Shown here one piece after another: positions 1 through 7,222 of a stretch of DNA of 40,621 nt. The stretch comes from a virus. Numbering within the stretch: position 1 is the first letter of the stretch; every line of letters starts with the position of its first letter. The notes under the pieces were generated by a model. That model was not told the DNA's origin. It ran no database searches and saw only the letters and a program-made list of their open reading frames with translations. Location: the IMG/VR virus record IMGVR_UViG_3300035070_000531, positions 1-40,621 of that record; one strand, given 5' to 3'. Position numbers and translations under genes: made by a program.

Positions 1-2
1 AC

Positions 3-65
3 GTTAGCCCAGCATGGAATAGAGAGTACATTACAACAATAGAAGATCATATATTTTATAGATAG
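3..65 (+). CDS. possible 3' end of an upstream gene (partial)
   Basis: An open frame enters from the left edge and stops with TAG at 63-65, nine bases before the next start codon. The 20 visible codons give no recognisable domain. The spacing fits the tight gene packing of this block, but another frame (1-42) is also open to the edge, so the assignment is weak. Confidence 0.25.
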   Translation, partial: VSPAWNREYITTIEDHIFYR

Positions 66-74
66 GAGTAAGAC

Positions 75-386
75 ATGATAGGTAGAGACACTATACTAGA
101 CAATGCTAAAGCCTTAGTTACAGGAGACAGAGACAAAGAGTATGGCAGTGCCTTTGATAACTTCAATGACATAGCTAGAGGATGGAGTGTTATATTAGAC
201 AAGCATATAACACGAGAGGATGTCATACTGTGTATGTCATGGGTTAAGATAGCACGTTTAGTAAAGACACCTAGTCACATAGATAGTTGGACAGATCTGG
301 CTGGGTATGCAGGACTAGGTGGTGAGATAGGATCAATAGATGCATCAACTAAAATTGAAATGGCAAGAAAAGGAAATGTAACATGA
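75..386 (+). CDS. DUF6378-type phage protein
   Basis: A 103-residue soluble protein with the pattern of the phage family annotated DUF6378: an N-terminal ILDNAKALVTGDRDKEYG stretch (near residues 7-24), a middle ITREDVILCMSWVKIARL helix and the DSWTDLAGYAGLGGEI segment near the C-terminus. The function of the family is unknown. It has a TAGGAG Shine-Dalgarno site just upstream, and its stop overlaps the next start (ATGA at 383-386), implying translational coupling. The family link is from memory of the consensus, not a search. Confidence 0.75.
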   Translation: MIGRDTILDNAKALVTGDRDKEYGSAFDNFNDIARGWSVILDKHITREDVILCMSWVKIARLVKTPSHIDSWTDLAGYAGLGGEIGSIDASTKIEMARKGNVT

Positions 387-859
387 ACTTATTTTTTATA
401 GACAAATGCCCAATCAAATCAGCACAACAACTATGTGATAAGCACGTAGTCAAGATGGTGTTGGAGACTGCACAGATGTGTAGCACTGCTATGCATGAGT
501 GGGGCTTTGCACGACACCTAAAGCATGTATATAAATCTGCCTACAAGAATCACCCTATGACTGTGTGGGTTAGAGACAACGAACATAACTTTGCATGGGC
601 TGTAAATCATGGCCTTGAGATAGGCCGAGAGTATACACGTAGGTATGGTAAGATACACAAAAGTACCGCAGTACTAGCAGAGATGGATGATGGGTGGGTT
701 CACGATGATTATGATGCACACACTACACCACCACAGTGTATGCCAGATGAGTTCAAGTGTGACGATTATGTGGAAGCGTATCGTGCATACTACCGCAAGG
801 ATAAACGCTACATACTACACTGGACAGGCAGACCTGTACCTGATTGGATTACAGCTTGA
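383..859 (+). CDS. conserved phage protein with CDKHVVKM motif, possible pyrimidine-dimer glycosylase-like
   Basis: A 158-residue protein starting MNLFFIDKCP, with CDKHVVKMVLETAQ near residues 18-31, KNHPMTVWVRDN, RRYGKIHKS, a late CMPDEFK and an aromatic C-terminus (AYRAYYRKDKR, then PDWI). This is a widespread phage family often left as hypothetical. The DKHVVK segment recalls the DKHL motif of Pyr_excise-type pyrimidine-dimer DNA glycosylases, so a DNA-repair role is conceivable but unproven. It overlaps the stop of the preceding gene by four bases. Confidence 0.6.
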   Translation: MNLFFIDKCPIKSAQQLCDKHVVKMVLETAQMCSTAMHEWGFARHLKHVYKSAYKNHPMTVWVRDNEHNFAWAVNHGLEIGREYTRRYGKIHKSTAVLAEMDDGWVHDDYDAHTTPPQCMPDEFKCDDYVEAYRAYYRKDKRYILHWTGRPVPDWITA

Positions 860-860
860 C

Positions 861-917
861 ATGGAGTGGGAAATCATATACCTATTAGTAGGTTTGTTAG
901 TAGCCATTATCTTTTGA
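861..917 (+). CDS. possible 18-residue membrane peptide
   Basis: ATG at 861 follows the previous stop by one base and opens an 18-codon frame (MEWEIIYLLVGLLVAIIF) that would be one short hydrophobic helix. It ends 12 bases before the next gene. There is no clear Shine-Dalgarno site, so it would depend on translational coupling. It fills the only gap in this stretch, but a peptide this short could arise by chance. Confidence 0.3.
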   Translation: MEWEIIYLLVGLLVAIIF

Positions 918-929
918 AAGGAGAACGAG

Positions 930-1148
930 ATGCCTAGATATGAAGTGTGTGTTCTGGTAGAGCTACCTCATAATGAGGAGGTAGATGAACTAGAGTACAT
1001 GGTAGATGTGTCACATAATATGGTGGAGGCATTACAATTAGATACCATACCTAAGTTAGTACACTATGCACTTGACCATGCACGTGAAGATTATCCACAC
1101 TCAAAAGTGGAATTAGAATTTATAAAGGAGATACAATATGTTCACTAA
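930..1148 (+). CDS. small acidic hypothetical protein
   Basis: A 72-residue protein with no domain I recognise. It is acidic and appears to alternate strand and helix (PRYEVCVLVELP, then EALQLDTIPKLVHYALDHA, then SKVELEFIKEI), as small ferredoxin-like folds do, which is only a guess. An AAAGGAG site lies about eight bases upstream of ATG. Its stop lies inside the start of the next gene (11-base overlap). Confidence 0.65.
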   Translation: MPRYEVCVLVELPHNEEVDELEYMVDVSHNMVEALQLDTIPKLVHYALDHAREDYPHSKVELEFIKEIQYVH

Positions 1149-1476
1149 CAAACTTAAGAATATACTATATGTGGTAATGCTAATGGTAGTGCTACCTCTC
1201 ACTGCATATGCACAGAACCCTGCAGCATGTAGAGACCGGGACAAGGCTATAAAATATTTAGAGCATGTTCATAATGAGGAGTTAGTATTCAGAGGTATAT
1301 CTACAAGAGGACATGTCACACTGATACACTTTAATAGTAAGACAGGTGAATGGACTGCCAGTATTATACAAACACAGAACCCTACCTTGCTATGTGGTGT
1401 AGACAATGGTGGTACAGGTGAGATCATGGCTAATGGTGATGGTAGTACACTAAAGAAAAAGAAGAAAGTATGGTAG
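1138..1476 (+). CDS. exported protein with signal peptide
   Basis: A 112-residue protein. Residues 1-25 form a typical Sec signal peptide: lysines at 5 and 7, a hydrophobic core YVVMLMVVLPLTA, and an AYA cleavage site before Q26. The mature part has two cysteines (C31 and C86) that could form one disulfide, a beta-rich middle, and a C-terminal run of five lysines (KKKKK). It is likely periplasmic or membrane-associated in a Gram-negative host. Its function is unknown; with the two membrane proteins downstream it suggests a small envelope-directed cluster. It overlaps its neighbours at both ends. Confidence 0.7.
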   Translation: MFTNKLKNILYVVMLMVVLPLTAYAQNPAACRDRDKAIKYLEHVHNEELVFRGISTRGHVTLIHFNSKTGEWTASIIQTQNPTLLCGVDNGGTGEIMANGDGSTLKKKKKVW

Positions 1477-1676
1477 ACGATAAGATGTACAGTAATAGTA
1501 TCTTTGAAATGGTATGGAATGCAGCCCATCACGATCCTGATTATGGTGAGCAACATGCATCAGTGGTTGCATCCATGCACAAGATACCTATAACTACGCT
1601 TATGAAAGTAGTGCGACACGCACAACGTACACCTAAGTCTGTCGAGTGGAACAGAGTGAGTGGTAACTTTACTTAA
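1470..1676 (+). CDS. small hypothetical protein
   Basis: A 68-residue soluble protein of unknown function. The start at 1470 overlaps the end of the exported protein by seven bases. ATG at 1485 is an alternative start, and neither has a strong ribosome site. It contains a likely helix (VVASMHKIPITTLMKVVRHA), and the IPITTLMKVVRHAQ part vaguely recalls a helix-turn-helix recognition segment. That resemblance is too weak to name a function. Confidence 0.55.
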   Translation: MVDDKMYSNSIFEMVWNAAHHDPDYGEQHASVVASMHKIPITTLMKVVRHAQRTPKSVEWNRVSGNFT

Positions 1677-1691
1677 TAAAGGATATACATT

Positions 1692-1964
1692 ATGTTAGAT
1701 GACCATGAAGGAACAAGAACAATAACTAAAACCCCACTGTACACATTTGATTGGTACATAAAATGGGTAGCAAGTCTGCTACTTATGATTGGTATGGTAC
1801 TTACTGCAAACAATATCTTTCCTATCAACTTAATCTTTCATGCAATAGGCATTGCAGGTTGGTTGTGGGTAGGTATGCTATGGAATGATAGGGCGTTGAT
1901 CTTTATCAACACATTTGCTTTAGCCACACTCACTAGTAGTTTAGCTAAGATATATATCCTATAA
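1692..1964 (+). CDS. small membrane protein, about three transmembrane helices
   Basis: A 90-residue protein with a polar N-terminus and about three hydrophobic segments (WVASLLLMIGMVLTA at roughly 26-40, LIFHAIGIAGWLWVGMLW at 48-65, and LIFINTFALATLTSSLA at 69-85). The WYIKWVAS...LTANNIFPINL pattern with a following WNDRAL matches a small membrane family common in marine phages whose role I do not know. AAAGGA lies upstream of the start. The gene stops 10 bases before the larger membrane protein. Confidence 0.7.
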   Translation: MLDDHEGTRTITKTPLYTFDWYIKWVASLLLMIGMVLTANNIFPINLIFHAIGIAGWLWVGMLWNDRALIFINTFALATLTSSLAKIYIL

Positions 1965-1974
1965 GGAGATAAAT

Positions 1975-2934
1975 ATGGAAAGTGTAACATTATGGATGGG
2001 GATAGGATTCTTGTTAGCTGCCTACTCTGTGATAGCAAACGACTCTGTACAAACATTGGGTACTTGGATAGCATCCAATAATGAAAAGTTTAATTGGAAA
2101 ACACTATGGGTATCAGCATCCTCTGTGTTACTTGCTACGTTGTGGTATGGGTGGTACATAAATGGTGGAGACATAAGTTATGGAAGATTAACTAAGATAC
2201 CCTTTCAAGAAGTACAATGGTATCATGCAACAGCACCTGCTTTGCTACTGCTACTAACTAGGATAGGAGTGCCTGTCTCTACCAGTTTCCTAGTGTTATC
2301 TGCTTTTGCTAGTACGTTTGTACTAGAGAAAATGTTAATGAAATCCATGATGGGTTATGCAGTAGCAGGTGTAGCAGCCTATGCTATCTGGTTTGCCATA
2401 ACGAAGTACTTTGATGAGAGCACTCCTGTTAAGGAAGAACACAAAAGATACTGGCACATAGGACAATGGACAGCTACAGGTTTTCTGTGGTGGACATGGC
2501 TATCACATGACATAGCAAACATTGCAGTGTTCCTACCTCGCACTGTACCTGTAGATCTCATGGTAATAATTAGTACTGTATTTGTATTAGGATTAGCATG
2601 GGTCTTCCATGAAAGAGGAGGTAGAATACAGAGTATTGTACTAGAAAAGAAACACACACGTTATGTAAGAAGTGCATGTCTTATTGACATGTTTTATTTT
2701 GTAGTGCTATGGTTCTTTAAAGAACTTAATAATATTCCAATGAGTACCACTTGGGTATTTGTAGGACTACTAACAGGAAGGGAACTAGCTATAGCTACAC
2801 TAACTAACAAAGAAAGTTTTAAGAAAGTATTTCCATTGGTAGGTAAAGACTTCTTTAAAATGATGATAGGGTTAGGTGCTAGTGTCGGCATAGTTCTTGG
2901 GATACACTATATTATAATTCCAAATGGATACTAG
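1975..2934 (+). CDS. large polytopic membrane protein, about nine transmembrane helices
   Basis: A 319-residue protein made almost wholly of hydrophobic segments (for example WMGIGFLLAAYSVIA, SASSVLLATLWYGWYI, VDLMVIISTVFVLGLAWVF, and a final IGLGASVGIVLGIHYIII), about nine in all. I see no transport or enzymatic motif. A charged loop near residues 213-228 (HERGGRIQSIVLEKKH) is probably cytoplasmic. An integral membrane protein this large is unusual for a podovirus. Superinfection exclusion, envelope remodelling or signalling are possible, with no direct evidence. It has an AAGGAG site upstream and a tight operon position before the integrase. Confidence 0.7.
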   Translation: MESVTLWMGIGFLLAAYSVIANDSVQTLGTWIASNNEKFNWKTLWVSASSVLLATLWYGWYINGGDISYGRLTKIPFQEVQWYHATAPALLLLLTRIGVPVSTSFLVLSAFASTFVLEKMLMKSMMGYAVAGVAAYAIWFAITKYFDESTPVKEEHKRYWHIGQWTATGFLWWTWLSHDIANIAVFLPRTVPVDLMVIISTVFVLGLAWVFHERGGRIQSIVLEKKHTRYVRSACLIDMFYFVVLWFFKELNNIPMSTTWVFVGLLTGRELAIATLTNKESFKKVFPLVGKDFFKMMIGLGASVGIVLGIHYIIIPNGY

Positions 2935-2945
2935 GAGGAATAACA

Positions 2946-3827
2946 ATGAGAGCGATACCACTAAAGAAGTTGGTCAAGCTATACTTACAGTCATCTGAGT
3001 TTAATCGCTTACGTGATCAAACAAAGTTAGACTACACTAGGTTCTTAAAGATATTGACAGACACGTTAGGTGAAACAACTGCCTCTGTTGTATCAGGTAA
3101 GGACGCAAGGATGGCGTATGAAGAATGGGTTACACGAGGCATACACCTAGCTAATCACGTGGCAGCAGTAGCTGGCATTGTGTATAGGCATGGTCAGGAT
3201 ATGGAGTACGTTAAGAATAATCCATTCACGCTAGTAAGGAAGCTATCACCTGTTGCACGTAACACAGTATGGACACAGGATCAGGTGCGTCAGTTTCTTG
3301 ATGTAGCCTATGGTGACTTTGTGTATCGTAATGTGGGACTGATAGTGCAGATGGCCTACGAATGGTGTCAGCGTGTGGGTGATATGCGTATGCTGACATG
3401 GGATAGTATTGACTTCAATACACGTAGACTAAAACTGCTACAGTCCAAGCGTGGTGCAGAGGTACAGCTACCTATATCAGATGAGTTACTTGAAATGCTT
3501 ACAGAACAACGTCAGGACTTTGACTTCCAGAAATATGTAGCACCTATGCCTACACCTTATGGTGGTGAGTACAAGCCATTCTCAATGGAACGATTGTCCA
3601 AGATAGGTAGGAAGATAATGCGACAGGCTAAACTGCCAGATGAATTACGCTTGATGGATCTTAGAAGAACTGGTACAACTGAAATGGTAGAGGCAGGTGT
3701 TCCACTGCCACAGATTATGTCAGTGACAGGTCATGCTAATCCACAATCGGTGAAGCCTTACATAAAGAATACTTATCTTAGTGCTAACAGTGCGCTGACT
3801 GCACGACAACAGTTTAAGGAGGAATGA
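2946..3827 (+). CDS. int: tyrosine recombinase / phage integrase
   Basis: A 293-residue protein with an N-terminal SAM-like arm (about residues 1-100, TKLDYTRFLKIL) and a catalytic domain. Catalytic positions seen are R143 in CQRVGDMRMLTW, K168 in SKRG, R240 in MDLRRTGTTEM, H263 in VTGHANPQ and the likely nucleophile Y272, nine residues after H263 as in lambda Int. In the HxxR box the usual His is Met (M237). The family cuts and rejoins DNA at att sites, so the phage may be temperate or descend from one. Neighbouring gaps are only 1-11 bases, so no att site lies beside the gene. Confidence 0.92.
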   Translation: MRAIPLKKLVKLYLQSSEFNRLRDQTKLDYTRFLKILTDTLGETTASVVSGKDARMAYEEWVTRGIHLANHVAAVAGIVYRHGQDMEYVKNNPFTLVRKLSPVARNTVWTQDQVRQFLDVAYGDFVYRNVGLIVQMAYEWCQRVGDMRMLTWDSIDFNTRRLKLLQSKRGAEVQLPISDELLEMLTEQRQDFDFQKYVAPMPTPYGGEYKPFSMERLSKIGRKIMRQAKLPDELRLMDLRRTGTTEMVEAGVPLPQIMSVTGHANPQSVKPYIKNTYLSANSALTARQQFKEE

Positions 3828-3828
3828 T

Positions 3829-4293
3829 ATGCTATCTAGTAGTTTAACTAAAAAACAACAGTATATGAAAGATTATAATAGTAGACCCGATGTCAAAGAT
3901 GCTAAAAAACTATGGTACACGCTTAAAGGAAGTAAAAGAAGGAAGAAAATTTGGAATATTAAGAAGTATGCAGACATAACTCTGGTTTATTTAAGACAGA
4001 GAATAAATAATACTAGATATAGAAATAAGGACACGACATTGACACCTGAAGAATTACTAGAATTGATACCAAAAGATTTAAGATGCCCTGTATTTGGAAC
4101 TAAATTTTCATTTGGTAGTGGTGTAAATCAATTTAGTATGTCTATAGATAGAATAGATAATGACAAAGGCTATCATAAAAATAACGTAGTGATTGTTTCT
4201 ATGAAAGCTAATGCCATGAAAAGTTCAGCCACACTTAAGGAGCTATACCAAGTTGCAGATTTTTATTATGAACTAGAAAAAAGGAGTGCGTAG
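3829..4293 (+). CDS. HNH-type endonuclease, probable mobile gene
   Basis: A 154-residue protein. The basic N-terminal half (KGSKRRKKIWNIKK) fits DNA binding. The C-terminal half has RCPVFGTKF, SIDRIDNDKGYHKNN and VVIVSMKANAMKS (about residues 85-131), the pattern of phage HNH-like endonucleases in which an Asp-rich DRID box takes the place of the first His. Such genes often behave as free-standing homing endonucleases. It lies between integrase and primase and looks more AT-rich than its neighbours, which fits later insertion. It has a strong AAGGAGGAATGAT ribosome site. Confidence 0.75.
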   Translation: MLSSSLTKKQQYMKDYNSRPDVKDAKKLWYTLKGSKRRKKIWNIKKYADITLVYLRQRINNTRYRNKDTTLTPEELLELIPKDLRCPVFGTKFSFGSGVNQFSMSIDRIDNDKGYHKNNVVIVSMKANAMKSSATLKELYQVADFYYELEKRSA

Positions 4294-4294
4294 T

Positions 4295-4531
4295 ATGAAA
4301 GAGAGATATGTAGTAGCAGGTTTAGAGTATATTGCAGAAGATGTACATTTGTACCTAGCCTTGCACAATGGTTTTAAAACTAAGTTACAAGCTGAAAGAA
4401 TAGTAGATAGTTTATACGATGATGATCAAGTTCTAGAATGTAAAATATTTAGTGTATCTGAACTACAAGAGGGACGCGAGGATGGTAACACAATAAAATC
4501 TGAAGATATAGTATATCGTAGTGTAATCTAA
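4295..4531 (+). CDS. small hypothetical protein
   Basis: A 78-residue acidic protein without a recognised domain (LEYIAEDVHLYLALHNGF, then a helical TKLQAERIVDSLYDDDQV part). The start at 4295 is preferred because AAGGAG at 4281-4286 is eight bases upstream. An in-frame GTG at 4286 overlaps that site and is unlikely. The stop overlaps the primase ATG (TAATG), suggesting coupled translation. Confidence 0.6.
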   Translation: MKERYVVAGLEYIAEDVHLYLALHNGFKTKLQAERIVDSLYDDDQVLECKIFSVSELQEGREDGNTIKSEDIVYRSVI

Positions 4532-5289
4532 TGCTTGAATATCTCACAGGCTTAGATATCACTGATGGTAGTTCTGTACGTATGGATTGTCCTGAATGCA
4601 AAGGACGTAGGACATTCACTGTGTCCAATCTAAATGGACAGCTACTGTGGAACTGTTACAAGGCAGGGTGTAGTATCAGTGGTGCTAATAGGGTGAGCAT
4701 GTCTGCTACTGCTATACAGGATACGCTAAACAAAATAGTAAGGGTAAAGGACACTAGCTTTGATATGCCTATGTATGTAGTGCCAGTACCTGTACCTACT
4801 GATGCCCCTGTCTATGAGTATGCAAGTGAGTGGGGTCTTGATGTAGCAGAGCATGGTCTGATGTACGACATACGTGAGCATCGTGTTGTGTTTCCTGTAG
4901 TACACAATGGCATTACAGTTGACGCTACAGGCAGGGCATTGGGTAAGAGGATACCTAAGTGGAAGCGATATGGAAATAGTGGGTTGCCTTATGTATATGG
5001 TTGTGGTAAGGTAGCTGTTGTTGTAGAGGATTGCGTTAGTGCAGCAGTTGTTGGAGGAGATCGACATACAGGGGTAGCTTTAATGGGAACCTCCATGTCC
5101 AACGAACAGAGGCAATACCTAGCGCAGTTCTCTACAGCAGTAGTAGCATTAGATCCTGATGCATCAAAGAAAACTTTAGCAATAGCAAAGGAGTTACGAA
5201 GTGTAGTTGATAATGTAAAAGTCCTACGTCTACAGGACGATATAAAGTATAGACACAAGAAAGATATGGACGCTCTTAATGAACTATGA
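4531..5289 (+). CDS. DNA primase with zinc finger and TOPRIM domain
   Basis: A 252-residue protein corresponding to the primase half of T7 gp4. The N-terminal zinc ribbon uses C20, C23, C42 and C47 (DCPECKG and NCYKAGC). The TOPRIM core has E166 in VAVVVEDCVSAAVV and the D208-P-D210 pair in VVALDPDAS, which bind the metal ions for RNA primer synthesis. Unlike T7, it is a separate polypeptide from the helicase, whose gene begins 11 bases downstream. The two products probably act together at the fork. Confidence 0.9.
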   Translation: MLEYLTGLDITDGSSVRMDCPECKGRRTFTVSNLNGQLLWNCYKAGCSISGANRVSMSATAIQDTLNKIVRVKDTSFDMPMYVVPVPVPTDAPVYEYASEWGLDVAEHGLMYDIREHRVVFPVVHNGITVDATGRALGKRIPKWKRYGNSGLPYVYGCGKVAVVVEDCVSAAVVGGDRHTGVALMGTSMSNEQRQYLAQFSTAVVALDPDASKKTLAIAKELRSVVDNVKVLRLQDDIKYRHKKDMDALNEL

Positions 5290-5300
5290 AAGGATGAGCT

Positions 5301-6524
5301 ATGGAACTTTCACTTATACGAAGCCTTATGGAGAAGCAATTCTACGAGGAACACAGGGGTTCACGTTGCCCTATGAAACTATTTAGCAAGGACATACAGA
5401 AAGTTAAACGTGTAATAGATAAAGCAATGGATGACTATGATCGCAGTGTCTCACCAGATGAAGTTGAGGCACTTTTTTTATCGGATAATCCAACACTGAC
5501 TACAGCACAGAAGCAACAGTACTCTGCTTTGTTTGGTCAGATTAAAACACAACAGCCTATGGGTAAGGACATAGCACAAGAGGTACTGTCTAAGTTATTT
5601 CAGCAGGTAATTGGTGAAGAGGTTGCCAACTTAGGTTTCGACTTTGTTAATGGATCACTCAAAAGTCTACAGCCACTACGTAATCTACTTGAGGTACATG
5701 GTGATGACTTCATACCTAAGTTACAGGTACAGTGGGAAGACATGAACATGGACAGGATACTAGACGAGGGTGACTTACAAAGCAAGTGGACCTTCAACAT
5801 ACCTAGCCTTGCACGTAAGGTTCCGGGCGTAAATGCAGGTCAGCTTATTGAGATAGGTGCTAGATCTAACACAGGTAAGACTAGCTTCCATGCCAGCTTG
5901 GTTATGGGGCCAGATGGTTTCGCAGATCAGGGTGCTAAAGTTATTGTGCTCTGTAATGAAGAAACACCTACTCGTGTAGGTCACAGGTATCTGACATGTG
6001 CAGTAGGTACAGATTCAGTAGGCATACGTAAGGATAAAGCTAGACATCTTGCTACGTACAAAGCTAAGTCTAGACATCTTAAGTTCAAGGACAGTACAGA
6101 GAAAGACATGGCATGGGTGGAGTCAGTATGTAAGTACTACAAGCCTGACATCATCATGCTAGATATGGGTGACAAGTTTACATCCACAGCTAACTCTGCC
6201 AGTATACATGAGACACTCAAACAGAATGTCATGTACGCTAGGCAGATAGCAAAGCAACAGGAGTGTGCTGTGTTCTATATGTCACAGTTATCTGCTGAAG
6301 CTGAAGGTAGAGTAGTACTCAATCAATCTATGATGGAAGGTTCCAAGACAGGCAAGGCAGCTGAAGCTGACCTCATGCTCCTGATTGCAAGAAACCCACC
6401 AACAGAGAACCAGACTGAGGAAGATACACAGAGACATATTAACATTGCGAAAAATAAGTTGACAGGTTGGCATGGTATGGTAACTTGTGAGTTTGATTAT
6501 AAGACAGCATTGTTTTCAGCATAA
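5301..6524 (+). CDS. replicative DNA helicase, DnaB/T7 gp4-like (SF4)
   Basis: A 407-residue RecA-fold helicase. The N-terminal part (1-150) is helical and not recognised. The core has Walker A at 186-194 (GARSNTGKT, K193), a catalytic-Glu segment VLCNEETPTR near 217-226, and Walker B ending at D288 (PDIIMLDMGD). Later conserved parts include a YMSQLSAEAEGR stretch and a GSKTGKAAEAD segment like the DnaB H4/R-finger region. It would form a hexamer that unwinds DNA ahead of the polymerase. AAAGGATGAGCT precedes the start. Confidence 0.9.
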   Translation: MELSLIRSLMEKQFYEEHRGSRCPMKLFSKDIQKVKRVIDKAMDDYDRSVSPDEVEALFLSDNPTLTTAQKQQYSALFGQIKTQQPMGKDIAQEVLSKLFQQVIGEEVANLGFDFVNGSLKSLQPLRNLLEVHGDDFIPKLQVQWEDMNMDRILDEGDLQSKWTFNIPSLARKVPGVNAGQLIEIGARSNTGKTSFHASLVMGPDGFADQGAKVIVLCNEETPTRVGHRYLTCAVGTDSVGIRKDKARHLATYKAKSRHLKFKDSTEKDMAWVESVCKYYKPDIIMLDMGDKFTSTANSASIHETLKQNVMYARQIAKQQECAVFYMSQLSAEAEGRVVLNQSMMEGSKTGKAAEADLMLLIARNPPTENQTEEDTQRHINIAKNKLTGWHGMVTCEFDYKTALFSA

Positions 6525-6535
6525 GGAGGTTAAAC

Positions 6536-7222
6536 ATGGTTAATATATTCACACCTAAGAAGGATGCAGATGAGCAGATCTTCTTTCCATTTGGTCCTGT
6601 CATGGGCTACAAGAAACTAAGTCCTGAGTTTGTAAAGAACATGAATAGTTTCTATGAAGAAGAACCTAATCTACAAGACTATTCAGATAACTTAGTTGGT
6701 AAGGTAGGTCAGGAGCTACACTTCAGTGAAGCAATGAGAGACTTATTCCTTAATGAAGTCAAAGACTTTATAGGCAGGTATAATCAGACAGCTACTATAC
6801 GAAACTCATATGGTAGAAACAGATTAAATACAGATGCATTCGATTATAGTATGCAGTTTGTATCTGGTTGGTTAGTTAGACAATTTCAACATGAGTACAA
6901 TCCAGTGCATCTACATACAGGATGTCGTATGTCCTGTGTTGGGTATCTTAAACTGCCTGAAGGTATCGAGAAAGAATGGGAAGAGGACTACAAAGATCAT
7001 CATCCTTCTCATGGACACATACAGTTTATATCTGGTAGTGCAGGTAGCTACAGTGCTACAAACTTTATGGTAAGACCACAAGTAGGAGACTTCTATGTAT
7101 TCCCTAGTGAGTTGTTCCATTGTGTGTATCCTTTCTATACTAAAGGTGAGCGCAGATCATTTAGTTCTAACTTTAACTTCGTAGAAATTCCTAAAGGAGA
7201 GAAAAGTGAAACTGACTCTTGA
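6536..7222 (+). CDS. 2-oxoglutarate/Fe(II)-dependent oxygenase
   Basis: A 228-residue protein of the phage 2OG-Fe(II)_Oxy_5 type. Likely iron ligands are H125 and H127 in NPVHLHTGCRMSCVGYL and the distal H195 in VFPSELFHCVYPF; R206 or R207 in ERRSFSSNFNF would bind the 2-oxoglutarate carboxylate. The double-stranded beta-helix region spans about 105-217. The family oxidises diverse substrates and the target here cannot be told. Its place between helicase and polymerase hints at DNA or nucleotide modification, which is inference. It overlaps the polymerase start by 17 bases. Confidence 0.85.
   Translation: MVNIFTPKKDADEQIFFPFGPVMGYKKLSPEFVKNMNSFYEEEPNLQDYSDNLVGKVGQELHFSEAMRDLFLNEVKDFIGRYNQTATIRNSYGRNRLNTDAFDYSMQFVSGWLVRQFQHEYNPVHLHTGCRMSCVGYLKLPEGIEKEWEEDYKDHHPSHGHIQFISGSAGSYSATNFMVRPQVGDFYVFPSELFHCVYPFYTKGERRSFSSNFNFVEIPKGEKSETDS

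Noticed and set aside
687-917. A 76-codon frame overlapping the 158-residue gene
   Set aside because: Most of it lies out of frame inside a conserved gene; only the last 18 codons, from ATG 861, could be an independent peptide.
2930-3835. attP next to the integrase
   Set aside because: The flanks are 11 and 1 bases long and show no tRNA-like or repeated core.
4286-4294. GTG start three codons upstream of the 78-residue protein
   Set aside because: The GTG overlaps the AAGGAG ribosome site that serves the ATG at 4295.
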